Source of the DNA: Arthrobacter sp. DNA4
GTDB taxonomy: Bacteria > Actinomycetota > Actinomycetes > Actinomycetales > Micrococcaceae
Assembly: GCF_024362385.1 (NCBI RefSeq)
Contig: NZ_CP101466.1
Span: 4,216,001 to 4,280,000 of the forward strand
Length of the DNA stretch: 64,000 bases
Reading direction: 5' to 3'
The stretch's first letter is position 1; the number at the start of each line of letters is the position of its first letter. Positions 17,236 to 24,704 of this stretch are shown here, piece by piece. Under the pieces are notes generated by a model. It had not been told where the DNA came from. It did not search any database and saw only the letters and a program-made list of their open reading frames with translations. Made by a program: the position numbers and the translations under genes.

Positions 17236-17814
17236 TCAGGACAAGTCCGAGGAGGGTCGATTGCCGATGAGTACATGCCCCTTTTGAGGGCTACGTCGCT
17301 GAAGTCGTTGACGTAAGAGTCTCAGGATGCCCCTACCTCTGCGCCTAATTGCCTTGGCAACCAGGAGCAGTGAACCGGCGCCGAGCACAACGAAGAACAA
17401 ACCCATCACGTACCAAGTGAGCGACGCAGGAACCTCGGCGAGCTGGAAGACGCTCGGAAACTGCAATAGGGCGAGCCCGAAGGCTAGACACGTGATGGAG
17501 TAGACAGTTCCCTCAATCCAGTTCCTGACTTTTCTGTTCTGGGCTGTAGACAACAGCAAGTACTGCCGAGTTGCTTCATTGCCGGAACGCAGCAAGTCAT
17601 TTCGGAGATAGCGAGCGTGTGCGCTACCAGCGTCCCCTGGCCCGAGTTCCCCAACGGCCTTCGCTAGAGCGTAGGCCTCCGTTGCGATTGTGTGTGCCCG
17701 TCTTCGCCCACTCGACTCCCGAATCTTCAGGAACAAAGTCACTAGGGACACCGCGGGCGCGACGACGGCAGCAGCGATAGTCAGGGCATTCCTCCCAAGT
17801 TCGTTCCAGTCCAT
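17236..17814 (-). CDS. Small membrane protein, cargo of element I (possible effector)
   Basis: Protein of 192 residues from the ATG at 17814, preferred because AGGA lies seven bases upstream; a TTG at 17892 would add 26 residues without such support. One hydrophobic helix lies near residues 8-27 (NALTIAAAVVAPAVSLVTLF). A soluble helical stretch with ATEAYALAKAVGEL follows, then two helices near 100-150 (SITCLAFGLALLQF and YVMGLFFVVLGAGSLLLVA) and a basic tail. It lies divergent from the DAC-like gene with about 245 bases between. The membrane-helix layout resembles small effectors seen beside nucleotide-signalling genes, but I do not recognise a family. Confidence 0.6.
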   Translation of the reverse strand: MDWNELGRNALTIAAAVVAPAVSLVTLFLKIRESSGRRRAHTIATEAYALAKAVGELGPGDAGSAHARYLRNDLLRSGNEATRQYLLLSTAQNRKVRNWIEGTVYSITCLAFGLALLQFPSVFQLAEVPASLTWYVMGLFFVVLGAGSLLLVAKAIRRRGRGILRLLRQRLQRRSPQKGHVLIGNRPSSDLS

Positions 17815-17930
17815 GATTTTTCCTGCCTTATCCACGTCAAAGCCACTAACTAATGTTGCGACGCGTTGTGTTTTGAAGTCGGGTTGGGACAAGCGTAGGA
17901 CAGGGAGCGCCTAGGACCCGCTAAAGCTGG

Positions 17931-17943
17931 GGCAAAAGGGTCG
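17931..17943 (+). repeat. 13-bp direct repeat GGCAAAAGGGTCG, copy 2
   Basis: Identical to 15288-15300. It lies in the divergent promoter region between the membrane-protein gene and the DAC-like gene. Confidence 0.6.
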
Positions 17944-18059
17944 CTACTGATCGAGAAGCTACCCAAGAGCGCGGTGGGCGTGGGGCCCGGCCGATACACT
18001 GCCTTCGGTGACCGCCCCTTCCCGGTGGGTCAATTTACTCAGTGCTATAGAAGGTGCAG

Positions 18060-19817
18060 ATGCGCGACACTATTCAACAGTTCATGTGGGGTTTCCAGCC
18101 GCACTTCAGGTCTTCGCTCACTTTTCTCGCGAAGCACGCCCTTTCCTCAATAGGCGTAGAAGTGGCGCCCGAAGCTTACTTGGTTGGTTTCCGTGAAGCC
18201 GGAAACGGGCCCTGGCCGATTTGTGTCGAGCCAGAAACGGGACCGTACTCTCCCGACCTGCTGGGGGACGTGCTGCAGAATGCGGACCAACTGTACGAGG
18301 TGCATCCAGATCGCAACGTTCTGCACACACATCCTGACGTCCACGAGCGCTTCGTGCGCGGCCTTGTCGAATCATGCCGGATGAAAGCACTCAGCTCGGC
18401 CCTGGGCAATTCTGATACCGAATCTGAAAGAACGTTCTTTGTTGGGTACCCCGGGCACGTTGGTGACTACCGCGTCTATCCTGTCATCAGCGTCCTCAGA
18501 AGTCGCTGGGGCCTTTACCCACAACTGGACAAAGAGCAAAGCTTCTCCCGAATATCAACGCGACCTTCACTTCAGTCGGCTGTCCTGTGGGAGATTTTGG
18601 ATCTGGCCACAAGTGCCTTGGGCCGGGCGCAGCCACCGCAAAGTCTCGGCCGTGCCGGGGATAATTCAGCTGATGTTGTACGGCATGCTGCGCACGATTT
18701 CGTAAATCGGCTGGTTACGGTGCACGGGGATTGGATGGGCGGTGGGTTTCCCGAGGCCATGGAGGCGGTTGCCGCGCAACCTTATGAAGGAAGGACGGGT
18801 ATAGGCACCATCGTTCTCGCCAAGGAGGGACATCCCCAGGTCATCACCGACATCCGCTTTTCTAATCCAATAGTGCTTAGAGAGACCCGCTCTTTCCGCA
18901 AGGCACTTGAGATGACCGGAGTGAATCTTCATCTCCTCAGCGACGGCATCAAAGCGTATGGCCTCGGCCGCGTATCAGATGGATACAAAAAGGAGGCCGA
19001 GAACCTCTATTCCGTCAAAGTCGTTGGCCGTGGTTCATGGGAGCTTTCCCACGTTGACTCACACCTTCTCCGGCTTGACTATGGAATGGCGAAACTTCCT
19101 CAGGAGAGAATCTCGGAGGAGAAGTTTTTCGACACCGTCGAACGGGTTTTCCATGAAGACGGCGACGCTCGAGCATTGTGGGAGCTCACCCTTGCTGCCG
19201 CCGAGCAGCAACACGGAACCATGCTGGTCATCCATCGTGAGGCTGAGCTGGAAGCAAAGAGGCTAGCACCACAGGCTCTTGCCATAGAACCACGCCCCCT
19301 AGAATCAGAGGCCCTAGCTTCGCTAACCGCGATTGACGGCGCCATCCTTGTCGCTCCAAATGGACACTGTCACGCAGTTGGTGTCATCCTAGACGGCACT
19401 GCGGTGACCGGCACCGGCGATGCTGCGCGAGGCGCTCGTTACAATTTGGCCGTACGCTATCACCATGCAATGCCAGAGGGCTCATGCATCATCGTCATAG
19501 TCAGTGAGGATGGAATGATCAACCTCCTCCCTAGCCTGGCGCGCAGAGTTAAACTCTCGGCAGTCGAACACGCAGTTCGCAGTTTAGAAGAGGCTTCAGA
19601 GGGAGATGTCGAGTTCGAAAAGGCCAGTCGGCACGACAGGCATGTAGCCGCATTGGCCTTTTACTTATCCGGCGAACAATGCAATCGCGTCAATGCAGCC
19701 CGTGAACGAATTGAGGAAGCCCGTGAACGCTCGGGAAGTGCGATCACCAGAGTCGGATACGACCTCGTGAAGCCTAACCCCAAGATGAATGACTCATACT
19801 TCCTGCCTGAGGAATAG
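18060..19817 (+). CDS. Sensor-fused diadenylate-cyclase-like (DAC/DisA_N) protein
   Basis: Protein of 585 residues from the ATG at 18060 (AGAAGG at 18049-18054); the in-frame GTG two codons earlier is less likely. Residues about 1-200 form a sensor-like domain (FQPHFRSSLTFLAKHALSS, then NVLHTHPDVHERFVRGL). The last third looks like a DAC domain. TAIDGAILVAP has the DGA motif at residues 426-428. GARYNLAVRY at 458-467 stands where DisA and CdaA have an RHR motif. CIIVIVSEDGMINLLP matches the end of the fold. DAC domains make cyclic di-AMP from two ATP. The Arg-Tyr-Asn variant may keep or alter activity. It is cargo of element I, convergent with a TPR-HEPN gene, and suggests a mobile second-messenger defence module. 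Confidence 0.7.
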   Translation: MRDTIQQFMWGFQPHFRSSLTFLAKHALSSIGVEVAPEAYLVGFREAGNGPWPICVEPETGPYSPDLLGDVLQNADQLYEVHPDRNVLHTHPDVHERFVRGLVESCRMKALSSALGNSDTESERTFFVGYPGHVGDYRVYPVISVLRSRWGLYPQLDKEQSFSRISTRPSLQSAVLWEILDLATSALGRAQPPQSLGRAGDNSADVVRHAAHDFVNRLVTVHGDWMGGGFPEAMEAVAAQPYEGRTGIGTIVLAKEGHPQVITDIRFSNPIVLRETRSFRKALEMTGVNLHLLSDGIKAYGLGRVSDGYKKEAENLYSVKVVGRGSWELSHVDSHLLRLDYGMAKLPQERISEEKFFDTVERVFHEDGDARALWELTLAAAEQQHGTMLVIHREAELEAKRLAPQALAIEPRPLESEALASLTAIDGAILVAPNGHCHAVGVILDGTAVTGTGDAARGARYNLAVRYHHAMPEGSCIIVIVSEDGMINLLPSLARRVKLSAVEHAVRSLEEASEGDVEFEKASRHDRHVAALAFYLSGEQCNRVNAARERIEEARERSGSAITRVGYDLVKPNPKMNDSYFLPEE

Positions 19818-19935
19818 CGACGTGCTAGAAATCAGGCAGCACTTCCGGACGCGCCTGACGTCCTAAACGTCATCTCCTGCAGGGAAGATGAACAACAGAG
19901 AAGGACGACACAACCCCTGCAGAAGGAGGCGCGCT

Positions 19936-21537
19936 CTACATCTGTTCAGGAAGGGGAAGGCTCATCAACTGTGCCTTTTGTTCATCTGATTCCTTCTCAG
20001 TAACCAGGTCAATCAGATAGATATAAGCGGCACGGGCCACCCGAAGCGATTCGTGGCAGGCATCAATCAACTCCATAAAGTCGACTGTGCTATGCGTATC
20101 CTCGGTGACGCCCGTAGCCTCCCCATGAGTCAAGTGAACCAAACGATGAGTGCCGGCATTCCGAAGCAATTGCGCAGCCGGGTATAGTCCTTCCGGACAA
20201 ATGTCGAAAGAAAGCTCAGCCAGCGCGATCGCTGCACCATAACCATCCACGGGAAGCGGGAGCTTCTTCCTAATGGCACCAGAGCCGTTGTCGAACCAAT
20301 AGTTGCGGAAGGTGATGTCCCCAGGACGCAGACCCGTTTGAAAGTACTCATTCGCTGCGACCGCTATTTTGTCCAAAAGGTCGAGGCTAGCTCGCTGAGC
20401 AAGTATCAGCATCGCCGGGGGCTCTCCATACAAGGAGTGATCAAGGGTATCCGCATACCAACCGGTGTCCTCTCGATGTTGCTGATACAGCGAATCCAAC
20501 AGCATCATTTCCCCGTTGAAAGCAAGTCGGCGCACTGTAAGGAACTCTGCTTTGAGCACGTTCATGGAGGAAAAGATGGGTGGAGGATCCGGCTCCCCGA
20601 GACGGACGGTGACGCCGTCAAGGCCAGCACTGTCCCACCTAGGCTCGTCTGAGCCCAGTCCTTCAACAGCCAAAGTCAGCGCCAGCCTGTGCTGTTTGAT
20701 CCACCTTTGGTAGTCGTTTAGTTTGTCGCCTTCGTGGCTGATATGCCCAGGGCTGTCGGTGAGCTCTAGAGTGTCCCACCGCTGCGCCGTGTCCTCTCCA
20801 GCAATTGCCGCTGTGTGCCTCCGCAACTCCTTCGCCTTCTTTAGGTAGAAGTCATAGACCGCGGCGTAATGGCCTAAGAGTCCGTGCCCACGATTGATGC
20901 GACGACGCAGAAGCTCTGCCGCGTTTCCCGCCGCATTGCCGTTGTTTGGATCCGCCTCCAAAGCGTCCGTATAGCACTGATATGCCTCAACCCAACGCCC
21001 GGATTCGTCCAGGGAGTTACCCAGGTTACATAAGGCTGTCGAACGGGCCGTCCCGTTCAGATCCGAGCTGTTCGCAGCACGGACATTTAAAACGCGCGTG
21101 CGACGGACAATTTCGCGCTCCTTCAATCGGAAAGGAGTTCGTTTCCCTGCCTTAGTTTCAGGTTTTGCGCGGTGCTCGGTCCAAGCCAGATAGTGAATCG
21201 ATGTCAGTGCATTTGCGAGGTTGTAGGCTGCCGAAGCTTTGGATCCTTCATCCACGTTCTCCCCGTCAAGTACGTCCTGGGCCCATGCGATTCCACGATT
21301 TATTTCATCCACGTCGGATGCATCACTTGCGACATCTATCTGCAGCGACGACAGGTGCAGGAGCATCCTCATGCATCTTCTGGCATCCGCGCTTCCGGAA
21401 AGAATCAGTTCCTCTAGGCCGGTGTGGATGGCGTCGAGTTTCTGCATTGCCACCCTTGGCTGCCACATCCATCTTGAGCACTCGCTGATATCGCGTGCCA
21501 ATTGCTCGAATTTCTGGCGCCCTTCGCGACTCTCCAT
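19936..21537 (-). CDS. TPR protein with C-terminal HEPN domain (LA2681-like)
   Basis: Protein of 533 residues from the ATG at 21537, which has GGGGGAG five or so bases upstream; an upstream extension to 21681 has no such site. Residues about 110-250 contain TPR-like helices (TALCNLGNSLDESGRWVEAY, then CYTDALEADPNNGNAAGNA). The C-terminal part resembles the LA2681-like HEPN family: LDLLDKIAVAANEYFQTGL, ITFRNYWFDNG, then LRNAGTHRLVHL. The last holds R459-N-A-G-T-H464, the R-x(4)-H motif of HEPN RNases. It ends 118 bases from the convergent DAC-like gene. I infer an RNase effector of element I, perhaps controlled by TPR-mediated sensing. Confidence 0.7.
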   Translation of the reverse strand: MESREGRQKFEQLARDISECSRWMWQPRVAMQKLDAIHTGLEELILSGSADARRCMRMLLHLSSLQIDVASDASDVDEINRGIAWAQDVLDGENVDEGSKASAAYNLANALTSIHYLAWTEHRAKPETKAGKRTPFRLKEREIVRRTRVLNVRAANSSDLNGTARSTALCNLGNSLDESGRWVEAYQCYTDALEADPNNGNAAGNAAELLRRRINRGHGLLGHYAAVYDFYLKKAKELRRHTAAIAGEDTAQRWDTLELTDSPGHISHEGDKLNDYQRWIKQHRLALTLAVEGLGSDEPRWDSAGLDGVTVRLGEPDPPPIFSSMNVLKAEFLTVRRLAFNGEMMLLDSLYQQHREDTGWYADTLDHSLYGEPPAMLILAQRASLDLLDKIAVAANEYFQTGLRPGDITFRNYWFDNGSGAIRKKLPLPVDGYGAAIALAELSFDICPEGLYPAAQLLRNAGTHRLVHLTHGEATGVTEDTHSTVDFMELIDACHESLRVARAAYIYLIDLVTEKESDEQKAQLMSLPLPEQM

Positions 21538-21652
21538 GCCGACTCCCCCTGTTGAACCTGATGACCCAACGACGTGGTTGGGCCAGATGACTAAACAGTA
21601 TCGGCGCCTACCGTCAGTTTTAGCTGTATTGACCGTTCGCGGACCTCGCACC

Positions 21653-22188
21653 TCACAATGAGGGGACAACCGGCATTCCAAGCGATACTTGTCTGACCAT
21701 CTGGCTTATTTTTTCCTGCGCTGCTTCGAGGCTGATCTCTATACCTTCGAGTTCGCCCAGCCAGCCGCGATCTTCGGCTTCTATCTTCCGTATCCGAAGG
21801 GCTTCTATAAGTTCTTCGAGCCGGGCTCGTTGTGTTGGATCGGGGCGCAGCATGGGGCATCTGATGCAGGCAATGTTCGTGTATGCAAGGTGTCCCATAG
21901 GCCCGTCCGCAACTGCCGAGTTCAACCTTTCGCTTTTTGAAGTGCTCGTAAAACTCGCTGATTTCGGCGTCTGTAGGTTCGATGTAATCATCGGCAGGCC
22001 GCATCGCCCTGCGCCTGTCGAGGAAACTGCGGAAGTGCCCGAGCCCAGAAATCCTGCAGATACCGCTCCACACTGGGAACTCGCGCTTCGTCAGCGTCTA
22101 ACACTTCCCAGTACGGCGAAACTGGCAAGGCTTTAACGCTGCCAACGGACCGAAGGCCAACAACAATGCCGTGATTCTGAATACCCAT
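21653..22188 (-). pseudogene. Collapsed tyrosine-recombinase operon of element I
   Basis: The minus-strand start at 22188 (MGIQNHGIVVGLRS ... VERYLQDF) looks like the N-terminus of a first recombinase. By about 22070 the text becomes the C-terminus of a last recombinase: FLDRRRAMRPADDY, then EHFKKRKVELGSCGRAYGTP, then, one base out of frame near 21885, ACIRCPMLRPDPTQRARLEE and GWLGELEGIEISLEAAQEKI. The latter aligns with the C-terminus of the 803-residue recombinase at 24705-27116. A large internal deletion therefore joined the first and last genes, removing both catalytic domains, and a further single-base shift followed. Confidence 0.7.
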
Positions 22189-22358
22189 ACTGCAGCCTCC
22201 ATTGGCTCAGTCGTCCGAGCTATCAACCCTCAGGGTCTGACAGGTCCTTACTTCACGTGATTCATGCTGCTGCAGAGCAGTGACATCTCCTTGGCCCGGG
22301 AGGCAGCCGTCGTTCCCGTCAGTGATCGTTTGCCTACGCGAGGGAGGTGACGCTGCGT

Positions 22359-22370
22359 TAGTCCGGTCAA
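22359..22370 (-). repeat. Terminal inverted repeat, element I high end
   Basis: On the minus strand TTGACCGGACTA reads inward, one base from the ParB-like fragment C. It matches the other end of element I at 10 of 12 positions. Confidence 0.75.
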
Positions 22371-22371
22371 C

Positions 22372-22713
22372 ATATCCCCACGTGACCAGCCGGTTGAGGT
22401 AGTCACGGTGGCTTTGGTGCGGTGACCGCCATGTGTCCTTGGCGATGGTCTTTTCGTACCCTGCGCAGATCAAGGCGATCATGGAGAACTCGGGCCGGGC
22501 GGTAGTGTTGGCGACGTGGTCGCGGAGGGGGTTCCAGCCCCAGCGTCCTGCCTTGTCTTCAGTTTTGGCTCCGATCATGTCGGCGGCGACTTCGCCCTGG
22601 TAGCCGCTGGCGGTTTCGGGGTGGTGGGTGATGGCGTGGACCGTGAAGTAGTGCCAGCCCTTGGGTGCCTGCTTCCGAGCCAGCAGGTTCTTCACGAACT
22701 CCCGGCGCACGAC
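22372..22713 (-). pseudogene. ParB-like gene, fragment C
   Basis: 114 codons on the minus strand: VRREFVKNLLARKQAPKGWH, then YFTVHAITHHPETASGYQGE, then WGWNPLRDHVANTTARPEFS, then SHRDYLNRLVTWGY. The text joins in phase to fragment B on one side (AMES then V-V-R-R-E-F) and to fragment D on the other (WGY then TASEAEQ). I recall this C-terminal region from ParB-like proteins of Arthrobacter plasmids, but cannot confirm it. An open reading continues to 22207 by running into element I. Confidence 0.65.
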
Positions 22714-22719
22714 ACCAGC

Positions 22720-22731
22720 TTCTCTGCACTT
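22720..22731 (+). repeat. Terminal inverted repeat, element II low end
   Basis: TTCTCTGCACTT reading inward. With two bases before it, AGCTTCTCTGCACT (22717-22730) also matches the element I end AGCTTCTCCGGACT at 12 of 14 positions. Confidence 0.7.
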
Positions 22732-22943
22732 TGCAACCGGCATGGATTCGGCTCAGGCGCAGCGACATATCACTTTCTGCAGCCATCAAACGGGTCTTGA
22801 GAACGGGGCTTTCTGGTCGTGTGACTGCTTGCCTCGAGCCGGGTCGGTCAAGGGCAGTCGCACGCGAAATTGTCCTGTGGAGCCTGACCATACCCCTGAC
22901 TCTTTGTTGTCGGGGGCATGGTCAGGCCTTGTGGTTCCGGCGG

Positions 22944-23534
22944 TTAGGAGTTTCTTACCGCAGCTGCAAATTCTGCGGTTGTCCCGGTGAATTTCACCCC
23001 ACCAGGAGCGAATGGGGTGACCTTGCCGTTGGCAACCTCAAATCTTCCCGACGGTCCTCCAATCACGTAAAAGAGGCCGGGTTCGGGTTGCTTCAGGAAC
23101 AAGACGGCTTGTTCTGAAACCTTGAACAGCGGGTCATCATCGGTTTGGTGAAGGACGCCATCCACGAGTCCGCCAGTCTGGCGTACGGTCAGTTTCGCTC
23201 CAACAGCCACAATATTTCCCGGGTCGTGGACCACCTGTTCAACGGTAAATTCGAAATCAGTAACCGGAATGGTCTTGATGCTTGACTGTCCGATGACGCG
23301 CGTAAAGCTGCCCCGGACCGCGACCGCACTATGCGCCTTGAGATCGCCCAGGTTGTTGTAGGCCTCAGCCCAGCTGGCGTCCATTCCGACCGTTTGGGCA
23401 GATGTAGTCGCACTTGTGTTTCCCGGTGTGCTCGAACAGCCGACCAGGCCTGAGACAGCAGCGATAGCGACCATTGCTGATGCCGTCCCGGTCACCAGCA
23501 TCCTCATGGAGTGAGTCTTCATAATTTTCATCAT
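22944..23534 (-). CDS. Cargo lipoprotein of element II
   Basis: Protein of 196 residues (start among clustered ATGs at 23534, 23531 or 23522; the site is uncertain). A lipoprotein signal ends in SGLVGCS. The mature part has a beta-rich domain: SAVAVRGSFTRVIG, DFEFTVEQVVHDPGNIVAVG, LTVRQTGGLVDG, EQAVLFLKQPEPGLFYVIGG. I do not recognise the family. It follows the metalloprotease gene by 18 bases on the same strand. The pairing of secreted enzyme then lipoprotein is repeated in element III, so an immunity-like or accessory role toward the protease is possible. Confidence 0.7.
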   Translation of the reverse strand: MMKIMKTHSMRMLVTGTASAMVAIAAVSGLVGCSSTPGNTSATTSAQTVGMDASWAEAYNNLGDLKAHSAVAVRGSFTRVIGQSSIKTIPVTDFEFTVEQVVHDPGNIVAVGAKLTVRQTGGLVDGVLHQTDDDPLFKVSEQAVLFLKQPEPGLFYVIGGPSGRFEVANGKVTPFAPGGVKFTGTTAEFAAAVRNS

Positions 23535-23552
23535 CCTCTTGGGTCGATCGTG

Positions 23553-24133
23553 TTAGTACAGGGCAACGGAGCCGTTGTTGTCATCCGCGGTGGGCATGTA
23601 AATCCCGCAGGAATTACGCGTGGGTGTGTTGGGAGTCATCAAAACGCAGCCATTAGTGTGAGCAAGTCCGATTGCATGCCCCAACTCGTGCGCGGCGACT
23701 CCCTGAATGGTGGCTGCCGAATACCCCGACGTGTAGTAATAGTTCAAATAGGCATTGGCATAGCTGAAACAGTTCCCGGTTGAACACCCGTGCCAGGCGT
23801 AATAGGTAATACCGTCCCAGCCGACGGTAGAGCTGTAAGCGTCGTCGACAGTCAGCGCACCACTACCCGCGTTCAGATAGAGGTTGTCCGGGCTGGCATT
23901 CCACGCCCAGCGCCCGTTGTCCCAGCCGGTGATATTAATGCCGTACATGTTCGGCTGATACTGCACGCTGATGTAGGCGCAGCACCCGCTGGTGGGCGTG
24001 TTCTCCCATCGGACCCCTTCAAGTGAGTAGGCCTGAGCCGGACTCATCCCAGTACTGATACCAGAAATATCGCCAATCCGGCTGCCATCCCTCTTAGGCC
24101 CAAAATACGCTTGTTTCTGATTGCCACGTGCAT
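23553..24133 (-). pseudogene. Matrixin-like zinc metalloprotease with frameshift at the signal peptide
   Basis: The ATG at 24133 has GAGGAAGGA just upstream and encodes a signal peptide, GMAAGLAIFLVSVLG, that runs into TGA. The protease continues one frame over from the ATG at 24047: MSPAQAYSLEGVRWENTP, then a catalytic HELGHAIGLAH (HExxHxxGxxH zinc motif), ending in DDNNGSVALY. Adding one G to the GGG run (plus-strand CCC at 24048-24050) would give VLGMSPAQA followed by YSLEG, a typical signal cleavage. Without it the enzyme would be made without an export signal from the internal ATG. It is followed by a lipoprotein gene. Confidence 0.75.
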
Positions 24134-24704
24134 AATTCCTTCCTCAAATGAAGACGGGTGCAGTGGGTGCCTCACTTCTGGCAGGCAGGCAAATATGGCC
24201 CAACAAATGGAATTTAGGTGGAATTGAATCCAACAAGTTCCGCAATCAGCAGACATCAATAAGTTCTGGATACCCCATAAGTTCGAGGTCGATGAGTGCA
24301 TGGACCAGCTTCGTCTCGAAGGCTGGATCTCGGCGTAGTAGCTCTGGCCATCCCCCTGAAGCAGAGGATTCTTGCGAATTACACGCGTTTATCCGGCATC
24401 GTTGCCTGAAATGTTCTCCCCCAATTTCCCCCCGGATACCTCTGTATGAGATATGGGGTGAGAATATTCCACTGGATGCCGCGGCACAATAGCTTTAAAA
24501 ATATTCAGTCGAATCTTTACATGACTGCAGTTCGTGAGTGAACGCCTCGATCCCTGACACCTCTAGCCTGGAGAGCATCCAGAGGTTCACTGGGCTCGCC
24601 GGCGGTTGCCCGAACCAGCTTGCCGAGTGTTGAACCCGTATATGGGTCTGTGCCGAGTATCGGAGATTTTTGGGCCAGCTCCGCCCCCTGGCGCGGCGAA
24701 TTAG
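24134..24704. other. Non-coding 571-base stretch inside element II
   Basis: A/T-richer than the surroundings. No supported gene. The right part (24560-24585) has an imperfect hairpin, CCTCTAGCCTGGA against TCCAGAGG, which follows the recombinase stop in its direction and may be its terminator. The left part should hold the protease promoter. Confidence 0.5.

Larger units (their letters stand above)
17142..22371 (-). mobile_element. Element I: 5.2-kb recombinase-type cargo transposon, non-autonomous, with signalling/HEPN cargo
   Basis: Lies between fragments C and D of one ParB-like gene. Ends carry the inverted motif TTCTCCGGACTA (17144-17155) and TTGACCGGACTA (minus strand, 22370-22359), identical at 10 of 12 positions and one or two bases from the host gene. 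Cargo at the low end is a membrane protein, a DAC-like protein and a TPR-HEPN protein. At the high end are fused remains of recombinase genes, so the element can no longer encode its own recombinase. Orientation and layout match elements II and III. Confidence 0.75.

Noticed and set aside
21538..21681. Upstream extension of the TPR-HEPN protein to 581 residues
   Set aside because: The extra 48 residues have no ribosome-binding site and irregular composition; the ATG at 21537 has a strong one.
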